From: Pseudomonadaceae bacterium
GTDB taxonomy: Bacteria > Pseudomonadota > Gammaproteobacteria > Pseudomonadales > Azotimanducaceae
NCBI GenBank assembly: GCA_024743175.1
Contig: JANSXA010000005.1
Span: 1 to 64,000 of the forward strand
Direction of reading: 5' to 3'
DNA: 64,000 bases
The position numbers and the translations under genes were made by a program. Shown here one piece after another: positions 43,120-52,453 of this stretch (its first letter is position 1; the number at the start of each line of letters is the position of its first letter). The notes beneath the pieces are model-generated. The model did no database searches and was not told the DNA's origin. It was given only the letters and a program-made list of their open reading frames with translations.

Positions 43120-44751
43120 CTACATGAAATCGAAGCCGCGATAGCCATCTGCTACCACTTCATCGCAAACTTCCCGGTAAGGTCCTACGCCTGCTGCGTA
43201 GGGCATAAACACTCTGGGTTTACCTTCCACGTTAGCGCCCATATACCAGGAGCCTGCCTGCGGGAACAAAGTTGCGCTGGCCACCTCATTGACGTGGTCC
43301 ACCCACTGGCTTTCTGCTGACGGTTGCGCTTCGACGCGCTGATAACCACTGTTACGCATATGCTGCATGCAATCGACAATCCAATCGACATGCTGCTCGA
43401 TCGACACCATCATGTTGCTGAGCACAGATGGGCTGCCAGGGCCAGTCACGGTAAAGAAGTTGGGGAAGCCGGCAATGCTTAAGCCAAGATAACTGCGCGG
43501 TCCTGCCGCCCACTTATCTTTCAGGCTCTGACCATCTTCACCGCGCACATCCATACGCCCAAGTGCGCCTGTCATCGCATCAAATCCCGTCGCCAGCACC
43601 AGCACATCGAACTCATAGTGCTCGGTGCCCGTGCGCAGTCCGTTTGCGGTGATTGCTTCGATAGGATCATCCGCCACATCAACCAGAGTGACGTTATCCC
43701 GATTGTAGGTTTCGTAATATCCGGTATCCACGCAGATACGCTTCGTGCCAATAGGATGGTTTGAGGGACACAACTTCTCAGCAACGGCGGGGTCTTTTAC
43801 CGTGGCACGAATTTTGTTGCGTACATATTCTGCAACCAGCGCGTTGGTGGCTGGATTCATCATGGTGTCGGCGAATGCCGACAGGAAAAACGCGCCACCG
43901 CGCTCCCAGTATGGGTCCAGTATCTGTGCCACCTGTTCAGCGCTCATACCTTCTGCTGTTTCCGCAACCGGCGTTCGCTCTATCGGTTCGATATCAAGGT
44001 CACCAAAACCGGAACTCAAACCCAGCTTGTGGAATTTGCGGTGTTCGCGATAGTGATGTTTAAACTGCTCAACCCAGTTCTGGTCCAGCGGCTTGTTTAC
44101 CGCAGGTACACTGAAATTGGGTGTGCGTTGAAATACTGTTAAATGTCTCGCCTGTTCCGCAATTCTGGGGATGGCCTGAATGCCCGAGGATCCGGTACCT
44201 ATGATGCCCACGCGTTGACCGGTGAAATCAACGCCTTCCGGGGGCCAGAGGCTGGCCTGGTAGGTCGGGCCACGAAAATCGCTGAGACCAGGGATATCGG
44301 GAAGTTGTGGCACGGACAAACAACCTGTAGCCATCACACAATAGCGAGCGCGCACTTCCATACCCTGCTCAGTTAAAACGTGCCACTCGTTGTGTCCCTG
44401 ATCAAACAGAGCGGAAGTAACTTTCTGACCAAAAGCAATATCCCGACGCAGATCAAAATGGTCAGCAACATGTTCAGCGTAAGCAAGGATCTCAGGCTGA
44501 GTGGCATAACGTTCAGACCATTGCCACTGCTGTTCAAGTTCCGGTGAAAACGAAAAGGAATACGCCAGGCTCTCGGCGTCACACCGAGCACCGGGGTAGC
44601 GGTTCCAGTACCAGGTGCCGCCGACGCTATCGCCCATCTCCAGCACCTGCGCGCTCATGCCCAGCTGGCGCAATCGATAAAGCAGGTATAAACCCGCAAA
44701 ACCCGCACCAACAATAACGACGTCTACCTCTGTGTTGTATGCCTTCTGCAT
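43120..44751 (-). CDS. Flavin monooxygenase, Baeyer-Villiger-like (atypical fingerprint)
   Basis: A 543-aa FAD/NADPH monooxygenase of the CHMO-like family. GAGFAGLYLLYRL binds FAD, GGTWYWNRYPGARCDAES is typical of BVMOs, and GTGSSGIQAIP binds NADPH. The BVMO fingerprint FxGxxxHxxxW reads FRGPTYQASLW, so its histidine is glutamine. It inserts oxygen next to a ketone or oxidises heteroatoms. It is in line after the amidohydrolase and a 155-aa gene on the same strand, which may form one operon. ATG 44751 follows GAGGAAACA. Confidence 0.9.
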   Translation of the reverse strand: MQKAYNTEVDVVIVGAGFAGLYLLYRLRQLGMSAQVLEMGDSVGGTWYWNRYPGARCDAESLAYSFSFSPELEQQWQWSERYATQPEILAYAEHVADHFDLRRDIAFGQKVTSALFDQGHNEWHVLTEQGMEVRARYCVMATGCLSVPQLPDIPGLSDFRGPTYQASLWPPEGVDFTGQRVGIIGTGSSGIQAIPRIAEQARHLTVFQRTPNFSVPAVNKPLDQNWVEQFKHHYREHRKFHKLGLSSGFGDLDIEPIERTPVAETAEGMSAEQVAQILDPYWERGGAFFLSAFADTMMNPATNALVAEYVRNKIRATVKDPAVAEKLCPSNHPIGTKRICVDTGYYETYNRDNVTLVDVADDPIEAITANGLRTGTEHYEFDVLVLATGFDAMTGALGRMDVRGEDGQSLKDKWAAGPRSYLGLSIAGFPNFFTVTGPGSPSVLSNMMVSIEQHVDWIVDCMQHMRNSGYQRVEAQPSAESQWVDHVNEVASATLFPQAGSWYMGANVEGKPRVFMPYAAGVGPYREVCDEVVADGYRGFDFM

Positions 44752-44809
44752 TGTTTCCTCTCTACTTCAAAAACGACCATTCATAAGCCCCGCCATTCAC
44801 AACACCGGC

Positions 44810-45277
44810 TCAGGCAGGACGCGAAACCAGTTTAAATGACCACCAGTGATCTGGCCGCGGCGTGTTCTCGTCTGCGCCAAGTTTCTGCAGACGTGCAAGC
44901 CATGCTGCATCTAACATTCTGCTGTCACTCAGGCGTGTGAACCTGACGGGGTACACGGTCTGACGTATTCGAATGAATCCCGCTGGGTTGTCCAGCACAG
45001 CCGTCGACCAGCCTTTGCCATCACAACGCGCACAGCTGATAAACAATTCTTCATCAACAGACATGCAGTTCAAATTCACAGACCAGGGAATGCCACGGTC
45101 GACCTGCACCTGGCACAGACCCGGCTCATTGGCAAAAGACCAGTTCTGCACCATTGCAGTACTGCGCTCCCCCTGCAGAGGTCCACCCGGCATCTGTTCA
45201 CAGGGGCAGACAAACCAGAACGTACTGAGCGCGCCGACCACGAACACAGAGAGAACAACTGCAACGGCTTTAACCAT
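44810..45277 (-). CDS. Membrane-anchored hypothetical protein (155 aa)
   Basis: A 155-aa protein with an N-terminal hydrophobic anchor (VVLSVFVVGALSTFWFVCPC), then a globular domain with PWSVNLNCMSVD, ISCARCDGKGW and RQTVYPVRFTRLSD. A CxxC pair occurs (SCARCDGKG). A DHWWSFKL near the end is notable. It resembles small proteins adjacent to flavin enzymes that I have seen before, but I cannot name the family. It lies between the amidohydrolase and the BVMO on the same strand, 12 bases after the first. Confidence 0.72.
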   Translation of the reverse strand: MVKAVAVVLSVFVVGALSTFWFVCPCEQMPGGPLQGERSTAMVQNWSFANEPGLCQVQVDRGIPWSVNLNCMSVDEELFISCARCDGKGWSTAVLDNPAGFIRIRQTVYPVRFTRLSDSRMLDAAWLARLQKLGADENTPRPDHWWSFKLVSRPA

Positions 45278-45289
45278 TTTGACTACCCG

Positions 45290-46468
45290 TTAACTTACCC
45301 GGGCGTCCGGCCACAGGCGCAGGAAGTTCTCACTGTAAAATGCCGCCTTTGTCGCCTCATCCGCCTGGGGCAGGGTTTTTTCAAATCGGGCAATGGGATC
45401 GCGGGTGCCTTCTATGTGCGGATAGTCACTGGAAAACAGATAAAGATCAGGGTTTGACTGGGCAATCATATTGCCCACATCTTCGTGGGGCATGGGTGTA
45501 AAGCCCATCTGCTGGGTAATCTGCTCACTGGGTTTACGGTCGAACCGGATGGACTCGTCGACCCGGCTGTAGACTTTAGCCACTGCATCCAGACGGCGTA
45601 ACATTTCGGGTACCCAGCCTGCACCGAGTTCAATCGCGGCGCCTTTTAATGTCGGGTGCCGGTGCAACACGCCATCAGCGACCAGCATACTCAGAAACAT
45701 CTCCGGCGCCTGGTGCATGACCGTGGCGTCTTTTGTACGCACATTCTCACCACCGCCCATCCAGTCGCGGGTAGCCGCGCGGCCATTATTGCTCCAGGAC
45801 TTGTTGATCTGCAGTGGCGCACCACCGACGTGTAACAGAAAAGGTACGTTGGCTTCGGCCAGCAGTGCCCAGAAGGGCTCCAAATCGACGTGACCAGGTG
45901 CATGCCCGATAGGTGCGCGGTGTGGTACCCAGATGGCTTTCAGACCATTTTCAATGGCCCACCTGGCTTCTTCAATGGCCTGCGCAGGAACGTCCAGCGG
46001 GACCACACCCACACCCATTAAACGATCGTCATTGGAACAGAAGTCCACCATATGCCGGTTGTGCGCACGGGTTGCCCCGTAGCGCAGATTGGCCGGTTTT
46101 TTGCTGCTGGGATGGAATGGAAACGCCACGCTGTGAGTTGCAAAAACCAGCTGTTTTTTAAAACCAAGCAGGTCCATGGCAACAGAACGATCCTGGGAGT
46201 TGAAGGCACCAAGAGCCTGAATTTCTTTAGACGTTTCAATAAGTTGGTCGCCTAAAGCAATCTGCTGTGCAACATGTTCCGCACTGTGTCTACCACCCTG
46301 GGCAACAATCTGCGCCACCTCTTCGTCGGTGACAATGGAAGCGCTGTAACTCACTTCCGGGATGTCATCACGTATGTTCGGGTCCGCATAGGATTTCAGA
46401 AAATCGGGTAATTCCATGATGTGGCTATCTGCATCGTAGAACGGACGCTCACTAGGTGCGTATGACAT
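45290..46468 (-). CDS. Amidohydrolase (ACMSD-like, decarboxylase/hydrolase branch)
   Basis: A 392-aa amidohydrolase-2 family protein. FYDADSHIMELPDFL is the metal-binding DxxxH-type start, FLLHVGG and SDYPHIEG (with the catalytic Asp) are later motifs, and the family includes ACMSD and related non-oxidative decarboxylases or ring-lactone hydrolases. ATG 46468 with AGGAG is used; a TTG at 46474 is too close to it. It heads a probable operon with the 155-aa gene and BVMO. Its promoter region holds the three GGAAGGTACC repeats. Confidence 0.88.
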   Translation of the reverse strand: MSYAPSERPFYDADSHIMELPDFLKSYADPNIRDDIPEVSYSASIVTDEEVAQIVAQGGRHSAEHVAQQIALGDQLIETSKEIQALGAFNSQDRSVAMDLLGFKKQLVFATHSVAFPFHPSSKKPANLRYGATRAHNRHMVDFCSNDDRLMGVGVVPLDVPAQAIEEARWAIENGLKAIWVPHRAPIGHAPGHVDLEPFWALLAEANVPFLLHVGGAPLQINKSWSNNGRAATRDWMGGGENVRTKDATVMHQAPEMFLSMLVADGVLHRHPTLKGAAIELGAGWVPEMLRRLDAVAKVYSRVDESIRFDRKPSEQITQQMGFTPMPHEDVGNMIAQSNPDLYLFSSDYPHIEGTRDPIARFEKTLPQADEATKAAFYSENFLRLWPDARVS

Positions 46469-46491
46469 TTTCAATCTCCTGTTTAGGCCTG

Positions 46492-46534
46492 GGAAGGTAC
46501 CATCCTCGGAAGGTACCCTTCCCTGGAAGGTACC
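46492..46534. promoter_or_regulatory. Three phased GGAAGGTACC repeats between divergent genes
   Basis: The 10-base repeat GGAAGGTACC occurs at 46492-46501, 46508-46517 and 46525-46534, with starts 16 and 17 bases apart. The second copy continues to GGAAGGTACCCTTCC, nearly a full palindrome. The block is 24 bases from the start of the amidohydrolase gene and about 113 bases from the divergent hydratase gene. This looks like an operator that could regulate both genes, not a random repeat. Confidence 0.6.
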
Positions 46535-46646
46535 ACAAAATTCCTTCGGGTTTTAACCAGGGCTAAGCCCTTCGAAAATCGCTATTGCGAAACGCAGTCC
46601 GCTACAATACCGCCACTTTGACCAACGGATTCAACACTGCCAACCG

Positions 46647-47417
46647 ATGAAAAACTGCATCGATACATTGTGGGAAATCCACAATAACCCCTCCGCGGGA
46701 TTCGACAGGAGCCTGCTCGACCCCGACCAGGTACCAGACTTTCCCACTGACCTGGAAAGCGGACAGCAGCTACAACTGCAGTTGCTCGAGCGTTGGCTGG
46801 CACACGGCAAAACACTGGGTGGCTGGAAAATTGGCATGACATCCGGCGCGTCACGCAACGCCATGGGTACGGGGATAAGACCGTTTGGCTTCATTCTGCA
46901 GGACCGCATAAAAACCAGTGCAGATACGTTGTCCGTAACGGATCTGCACCGTGGTCAGATCGAAAACGAATTGTGTTTTCGCATAGGCAAATCGTTAGGA
47001 TCAGGCGCAACACCCGACGACGCAAAAGCGAGTGTGGCAGAGATTCTGCCTGCTTTTGAGATTAATCAGAAACGTCTGCATGCAGATGCGCCTGCACCGC
47101 TGCGTGTTGCCGACAATCTGTCGAACTGGGGCATTGTCATTGGCGAGCCTGTTGCGCCGCGCGCAGGACTCGAAGCCATGACCGTCACGCTATCCAACGA
47201 GAACACTGTAATAGAGGCGGTCGCCAGTCAGGGGCACATTGATGATCACTACGAGTCTCTGGCGAGGTTGGCCAACCACCTGGGTCAATACGACCGTGCG
47301 CTGGAGCCAGGGCACTATGTCATCACCGGTGCATACGGTAAAACGCCTTTTGCGCCCGGGACTTTTCACGGTCATTTCGACTGTGGTATCGGCGTTGTCA
47401 CCACGCACCTGGCCTGA
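46647..47417 (+). CDS. 2-keto-4-pentenoate hydratase / oxalocrotonate decarboxylase-like
   Basis: A 256-aa member of the MhpD/XylJ-like family (FAH superfamily fold). GWKIGMTSGASRNAMG near residue 59 and the metal-binding segments QIENELCFRIG and ILPAFEINQKR fit. These enzymes add water to 2-hydroxypenta-2,4-dienoate after aromatic ring meta-cleavage. No ring-cleaving dioxygenase is seen nearby. It is divergent from the amidohydrolase, sharing a promoter region with the three repeats. Confidence 0.87.
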   Translation: MKNCIDTLWEIHNNPSAGFDRSLLDPDQVPDFPTDLESGQQLQLQLLERWLAHGKTLGGWKIGMTSGASRNAMGTGIRPFGFILQDRIKTSADTLSVTDLHRGQIENELCFRIGKSLGSGATPDDAKASVAEILPAFEINQKRLHADAPAPLRVADNLSNWGIVIGEPVAPRAGLEAMTVTLSNENTVIEAVASQGHIDDHYESLARLANHLGQYDRALEPGHYVITGAYGKTPFAPGTFHGHFDCGIGVVTTHLA

Positions 47418-47442
47418 CCGGCATGATCAGGCTGCAATAGAA

Positions 47443-48471
47443 TCAGGAGAAGCCCAGGGATAGCAGGTTATCCACCGCCTGGTAAGGTGCCTCCAGATAA
47501 GTGACATCCTCTTCTTCCAGGGTGATGCTGGTTGCATCAACCAGTTCCTCGAGTTGCTCCAGACGCGAAACGCCCACAATTGGCGCGGTGATTTCCGGTT
47601 TGTTGAGCAACCAGGCCAGAGCAATCTGCGCCGGTTTTTTGCCATATTTCCCCGCGACTTCAACCACGCGTTCCGCCACCTGGAATACATGTTCACCGCG
47701 ATAAAGGCTTTCAGTTCTCGCTCGGTCTGCGCCTTGAGAACGTGAGGTGCTGCCACCTGCAAAGCCACCCTGATAGGCACCTGTGAGAATCCCTCGCGCC
47801 AGCGGTGACCAGGGCATCAGTGCCACACCCTGCTGGGCACAATAAGGATTCATTTCACGCTCTTCCTCCCGGTAAACCAGGTTGTAGTGATTCTGCATGG
47901 ATATGAACTGGGTCCAGCCATTCATCTCTGCGGTCATCTGCAGCTGAGTGAACTGCCAGGCAAACATCGACGATGCACCGAGATACAGCACTTTGCCCGC
48001 TTTCACCACGTCGTGCAGTGCTTCCATGGATTCTTCTATCGGCGTCTGCACATGACCAGGCACGCCATGTGGATGGCGATGAATCACAAGGTGGTCGATG
48101 TAATCCAGACCAAGCCGCTGCAGACAGGCATCTACACCTTCCATCACATGTTTGCGGGACAGGCCTGCCTGGTTTGCGCCAGCCCCCATAGGCATGGATA
48201 TTTTTGTCGCCAGAACGTACTGGTCTCGAGGCGCAAGTTCGCGCAGCAAGGCACCGACTACTTCTTCAGAGGCACCCAGCCCGTAGACATCTGCACAATC
48301 GAAATAAAACAGGCCTTTTTCCAGCGCACTCTGGAAGATCGGTCGCGCCTGATCAATATCCAATGTCCAATCACCCTGGTGACCACGACCCGGCACACCG
48401 AAGTTCATTGTGCCTAAACACAGCTGTGATGCCCGGAGGCCACTTTTCCCCAGTTGAACTGCCTGCAACAT
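47443..48471 (-). CDS. Aldo/keto reductase
   Basis: A 342-aa AKR. The catalytic tetrad is visible in YFDCADVYGLGASE (Asp, Tyr), LATKISM (Lys) and DHLVIHRHPH (His). Subgroup features such as GVALMPWSPLARGILTG match the YhdN/Tas-like branch. It reduces aldehydes or ketones with NADPH. It is 25 bases from the convergent hydratase and divergent from the metallopeptidase gene. Confidence 0.92.
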   Translation of the reverse strand: MLQAVQLGKSGLRASQLCLGTMNFGVPGRGHQGDWTLDIDQARPIFQSALEKGLFYFDCADVYGLGASEEVVGALLRELAPRDQYVLATKISMPMGAGANQAGLSRKHVMEGVDACLQRLGLDYIDHLVIHRHPHGVPGHVQTPIEESMEALHDVVKAGKVLYLGASSMFAWQFTQLQMTAEMNGWTQFISMQNHYNLVYREEEREMNPYCAQQGVALMPWSPLARGILTGAYQGGFAGGSTSRSQGADRARTESLYRGEHVFQVAERVVEVAGKYGKKPAQIALAWLLNKPEITAPIVGVSRLEQLEELVDATSITLEEEDVTYLEAPYQAVDNLLSLGFS

Positions 48472-48524
48472 GTGTATTCCTTGACCTGAATGAGTATTCT
48501 TACGCTACACACTGGAGGCGCCAA

Positions 48525-49772
48525 ATGCCACGACAACAGGCTATGGGCCTGCACAGTTTATTTATAGTGCTTATGCTCGGATGCGCACCGGAAGTGCAGA
48601 CTGCGGGGACTGCGACCGGCCCGGCACCTGCTCTGCTGTACTCTGCTGACTTTGATGCGACGTTTACAGCACACAGCGAGGAGGTCACTGCCTCAATCAC
48701 AATTCGGCAGAAAAGCAGTCAGCTGCGATCACTGAATTTCAAAGCGCCCCAGGCGGCCTACCAGCTGATATCTGCTGACGGTGAGGCGACCCGCCAAAAC
48801 AACCGGCTCATCTGGCAGGTACCGGCCGAGGGTGGAACCATTCGTTACACTTACCGGGTGGATAGCCCTCGTGGAGACGGATTTGATGCCAAACATACCT
48901 CCACATGGACACTGTTGAGACTCGGCGATCTGTTTCCTGCTGCAACTGCGCGGCTACGCAAAGGTGCGCAGAGCGTTTCCAGCGTCTTCATCCAGGGTCC
49001 GAAAGACTGGTCATTTGAAAGCCGCTACGGGTCTCTACACGCCGAACGAAAAATTCTGGATAACACAGACCGCAGCTTTAACCGCCCCACCGGATGGCTC
49101 GTCGGCGGCCTCCTGGGAACGCGTCGGGATATCATCGCGGGTCACAACTTTGTGGTCAGCGCGCCGATCGGCGGTGGTATGCAACGTATGGATGTACTGG
49201 CCTTCCTGAACTGGACCGTGCCTACACTCAATGACATCCTGCCTGAACTGCCACCGCATGTGCTTGTTGTTGGCGCACCTGCCATCATGTGGCGCGGTGG
49301 CCTGTCTGCCCCAAACTCCATATACCTGCATGTCGACCGGCCACTGGTCAGCGAAAACGGCACCTCAACACTACTGCATGAACTGGTACACATGGCCGGC
49401 GTGCATTCTGCGGCACCCGGTGCAGACTGGATTGTAGAAGGCCTGGCAGAATACTACGCCATAGCGGTCATGCAGCGCAGCGGCGGCTTGAGCCCAGCAA
49501 GGTTCGAGGCAACCCTCGAGGATCTGCGGGATTGGGTGAAAAAAGATAACGGTAAATTGAGCGATCCTTCAAGCGGCGCCAACACCGCAGCTGCAGTCCT
49601 GCTGCTGCACGATCTCAACAAAGAGCTGGCGGCAGCAGACGCTCAAATGGACGACCTCTTGCACAATCTGTTAGAAGCGCCGGAAATATCTGTTGCAACT
49701 CTAAATCAGATCGCTGCTGAGCTACTTGGCCATCCCAGCCAGGTGCTGAGCAAAATCAAACAGGCCAGATAA
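48525..49772 (+). CDS. Lipoprotein-type metallopeptidase with HExxH (415 aa)
   Basis: A 415-aa protein with a lipoprotein signal (LHSLFIVLMLGC, Cys near residue 20). The zinc site is HELVH, and a further WIVEGLAEYYA, 15 residues past the second His, supplies the third ligand (gluzincin-like, but with the Glu closer than in M1 family members, where it is 18). ATG 48525 with GGAGG is the start; the frame runs upstream to 48204 but lacks coding character. It heads a three-gene run with a GST and a kelch protein (gaps of 1 and 3 bases). Confidence 0.83.
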   Translation: MPRQQAMGLHSLFIVLMLGCAPEVQTAGTATGPAPALLYSADFDATFTAHSEEVTASITIRQKSSQLRSLNFKAPQAAYQLISADGEATRQNNRLIWQVPAEGGTIRYTYRVDSPRGDGFDAKHTSTWTLLRLGDLFPAATARLRKGAQSVSSVFIQGPKDWSFESRYGSLHAERKILDNTDRSFNRPTGWLVGGLLGTRRDIIAGHNFVVSAPIGGGMQRMDVLAFLNWTVPTLNDILPELPPHVLVVGAPAIMWRGGLSAPNSIYLHVDRPLVSENGTSTLLHELVHMAGVHSAAPGADWIVEGLAEYYAIAVMQRSGGLSPARFEATLEDLRDWVKKDNGKLSDPSSGANTAAAVLLLHDLNKELAAADAQMDDLLHNLLEAPEISVATLNQIAAELLGHPSQVLSKIKQAR

Positions 49773-49773
49773 T

Positions 49774-50466
49774 ATGTACACCCTGTATATCGGCAACAAA
49801 AACTATTCCTCCTGGTCACTGCGGCCCTGGATATTACTCACTGCACTGGACATCGATTTTGAAGAAGTTGTTGTCCCCTTTGATGACGGCGGCAGCTGGC
49901 ACAAGTTTCGGCAGTTCTCACCAACGGGCTTAGTGCCCTGTCTGCATGATGGGGACATTGTTGTCTGGGAATCACTGAGCATTGTTGAATACATTGCCGA
50001 AACGCATACGCAGGCCTGGCCAGAAGATCAAACGGCACGTGCCTGGGCACGCAGCGCCACAGCAGAGATGCACGCGGGCTTCCATCATCTGCGCAACGAA
50101 TGTGCCATGACCGTCGGTTTAAGGATACGCCTGCATAACCATTCTGCAGGCCTGGATCAAGACATGACTCGATTAGCTGAACTGTGGCAGCAGGGTCTGG
50201 AAACATTTGGTGGACCTTTTCTTGCCGGCGATCAATTTACCGCGGTTGATGCATTTTACGCACCGGTGGTTTTTCGCATCCAAACATACGGATTGCAGCT
50301 GCCCGATGCAGCCAGAGCCTATGTCGATCATATGCTCGAGCAACCGGCCATGAAGTTGTGGACCGAACACGCCCTGGCGGAAAACTTTCGTGAACCCAGC
50401 CATGAAGCAGAAATCAGAGCCTGTGGACAATGGCTGCAGGACCTGCGCCAACCGGCGCAGAGCTAG
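49774..50466 (+). CDS. Glutathione S-transferase
   Basis: A 230-aa GST. The thioredoxin-like N-domain contains IGNKNYSSWSLRPWILL, with a Ser as the catalytic residue, followed by the FSPTGLVPCLHDG cis-proline loop and WESLSIVEYIAE. The helical C-domain includes the AVDAFYAPVVFRI region. It conjugates glutathione or isomerises activated compounds. Start ATG lies 1 base after the metallopeptidase stop. Confidence 0.9.
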   Translation: MYTLYIGNKNYSSWSLRPWILLTALDIDFEEVVVPFDDGGSWHKFRQFSPTGLVPCLHDGDIVVWESLSIVEYIAETHTQAWPEDQTARAWARSATAEMHAGFHHLRNECAMTVGLRIRLHNHSAGLDQDMTRLAELWQQGLETFGGPFLAGDQFTAVDAFYAPVVFRIQTYGLQLPDAARAYVDHMLEQPAMKLWTEHALAENFREPSHEAEIRACGQWLQDLRQPAQS

Positions 50467-50469
50467 CTG

Positions 50470-51501
50470 ATGAAACGACGACAGGCCATTGGTTTTGCGG
50501 CGGCGGCAATAGCCGCCGCTGTTACCCCGCAAACCCGCCTGCTGGCACAAATGTCCACACCAGCAGGTGGCTCAGACTGGTCGAACGCAAGCTGGCAGAA
50601 AGCCGCTGAATTGCCCATCCAGATCCAGGAGTTATACCCATGCGTACATAAAGGTGAGCTGTACGTTGCCGGCGGTATCGCTGCGCGTTTAGGTGTGCCC
50701 TATTTTACCAATCGCTGTTTTGCGTATAACGCGGACACAGACAGCTGGCGTGAGGTGGCTACTTTGCCCGTCGATCTGCACCACGCCGCATTAGTCAGCA
50801 ATGGCAGATCACTGTTCTGCGTGGGCGGATTCACCGGCAGCTATACCCGAGTATGGAACATGCAGGACACGGTTTACGAGTTAACCGATCAGGGCTGGAA
50901 CCTCGTCAGCCATCTGCCCGGGCCACAAGCTGAAGGTGTGCTTGCGTATCATCCTGGCGGCAATGTTCATCTGGTGACCGGCCAGACTCCTAAAGGTCAG
51001 GCCAATGCCAGGCGTGACGATCACATAGAGACAAGCAATCACTGGCGCTGGGATACGGCAGCACAGGACTGGAGCCGCGTAGAACCCATTCCAACAGCTC
51101 GCAACAGTGCAACCGGAGGTTGGCTGGGTGATTATCTGGTAGTTACTGGAGGGCGCACCGCGCAAGGCAATCTCAACGTCACCGAGATTTATGATGTGCA
51201 GGGTGACCACTGGCACAGCGGGGCGCCCTTGCCCCTGCCTCAGGCCGGAACCGCCAGCGTTGTGGTTGGTGCGGGTCTACTGGTATTCGGCGGCGAAATA
51301 TTCACGCCCCAGGCCAGCGTGTTTGCAAACGTCTGGCTCTACAACCTGCGCGAAGATCGCTGGCATGCAATTGCCGATCTGCCTACACCCCGACATGGTC
51401 TGGGTGCAGGTGTGCTTAACGATGCTGTGTACGTGATTGGCGGTGCAACTCAACCCGGAGGCAGCGGGACCAGTAACGTGAACGAATGTCTGCGTCGATA
51501 A
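50470..51501 (+). CDS. Kelch-repeat beta-propeller protein with Tat-like signal
   Basis: A 343-aa protein. The N-terminus KRRQAIGFAAAAIAAAV looks like a Tat or Sec signal. Five to six kelch repeats are visible, each with the GG diad followed by Y and W about 7-25 residues later (ELYVAGGIAA, LFCVGGFTG, YLVVTGGRTA, LLVFGGEIF, VYVIGGATQ). Kelch beta-propellers bind proteins or sugars, and some bacterial ones are sialate mutarotases, but this cannot be assigned. It follows the GST by 3 bases in the same operon. Confidence 0.85.
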   Translation: MKRRQAIGFAAAAIAAAVTPQTRLLAQMSTPAGGSDWSNASWQKAAELPIQIQELYPCVHKGELYVAGGIAARLGVPYFTNRCFAYNADTDSWREVATLPVDLHHAALVSNGRSLFCVGGFTGSYTRVWNMQDTVYELTDQGWNLVSHLPGPQAEGVLAYHPGGNVHLVTGQTPKGQANARRDDHIETSNHWRWDTAAQDWSRVEPIPTARNSATGGWLGDYLVVTGGRTAQGNLNVTEIYDVQGDHWHSGAPLPLPQAGTASVVVGAGLLVFGGEIFTPQASVFANVWLYNLREDRWHAIADLPTPRHGLGAGVLNDAVYVIGGATQPGGSGTSNVNECLRR

Positions 51502-51516
51502 GATCCACAGAACACC

Positions 51517-52347
51517 CTACAAATGCGCGCCACCTGAGCAGGTCAGCACTTCACCGGTGATAAAGTCGGATTCAGGCAGACACAACAGATAAATGGCACC
51601 CGCCCCATCAGCAGGTTGACCGCTGCGCCCGAGCGGCGAGGCGCGCACCGACGCATCAATCTGCGCCTCGTTCAAACCCACCCTTAACTCACGTTCTCCA
51701 ACGCTTATGGTAGGCGGCGCGCCGCTGTAAGTCTGCGTCAGACGCGTATCAATATGACCAAAAGCCACACAATTCACCGTTGCGTTATAGCGACCCCACT
51801 CCTTTGCAAGGGTTTTAGTCATACCGACTACCGCTGCTTTTCCAGCCGAATAGGCGATCTGCGTTGCCGCACCGGTTGTGCCGGAGACACTGGACACATT
51901 GACAATTTTGCGCACTGACGCCGCGCCTGATTCAAGCTGCTCACGTTTGGCGGTTTCACGCAGCCAGGGGGCAAGCGCTCGCAGAATGCGAAAAGGCGCA
52001 CTGGCGTGTACCTCCAGCATCGCCTGCCATTGTTCGTCCGAGTGGTTTTGAATGACACCATTCCAGATGTAGCCCGCGTTGTTGATCAATATGTCGATAC
52101 CGCCAAAGCTATCGAGGGCTGCCTCGAGCAGCCGTTCAGGCAGATCTGCTGCCGTCACATCCCCAACACAGGCAACAGCCTCACCGCCGGCTGCATTGAT
52201 CACAGCCACGCAATCAGCTGCTTCGCCGGCATCCATGTCGTTGACCACAACGCTGGCGCCGGCGGCACTGAGACGGCGGGCGGTTGCCTCACCAACGCCA
52301 CGTCCGGCTCCAGTAACAATGGCTGTTTTACCTTGCAGGGGCGGCAT
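51517..52347 (-). CDS. Short-chain dehydrogenase/reductase (SDR)
   Basis: A 276-aa classical SDR: TGAGRGVG near residue 13, NNAG near 89, and the active site SSVSGTTGAATQIAYSAGK, giving Ser-Tyr-Lys. It has an N-terminus similar to FabG-like oxidoreductases. ATG 52347, with GAGGTG 6 bases upstream, is the start; an open frame to 52380 exists. It lies 15 bases from the convergent kelch gene and downstream of the ABC-F gene on the same strand. Confidence 0.9.
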   Translation of the reverse strand: MPPLQGKTAIVTGAGRGVGEATARRLSAAGASVVVNDMDAGEAADCVAVINAAGGEAVACVGDVTAADLPERLLEAALDSFGGIDILINNAGYIWNGVIQNHSDEQWQAMLEVHASAPFRILRALAPWLRETAKREQLESGAASVRKIVNVSSVSGTTGAATQIAYSAGKAAVVGMTKTLAKEWGRYNATVNCVAFGHIDTRLTQTYSGAPPTISVGERELRVGLNEAQIDASVRASPLGRSGQPADGAGAIYLLCLPESDFITGEVLTCSGGAHL

Positions 52348-52453
52348 GAAATCACCTCGTTTTTTTGACGCAGAGTTCAAAGACTATCAGGAAACTGCAG
52401 AGGAACGAGACCACAGCGGATTTCACCCACGCGGTCGACAAACAGTCGGCGGG

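Noticed and set aside
48204-48524. Upstream extension of the metallopeptidase frame
   Set aside because: Lies inside the divergent aldo/keto reductase gene; the signal peptide starts at ATG 48525.
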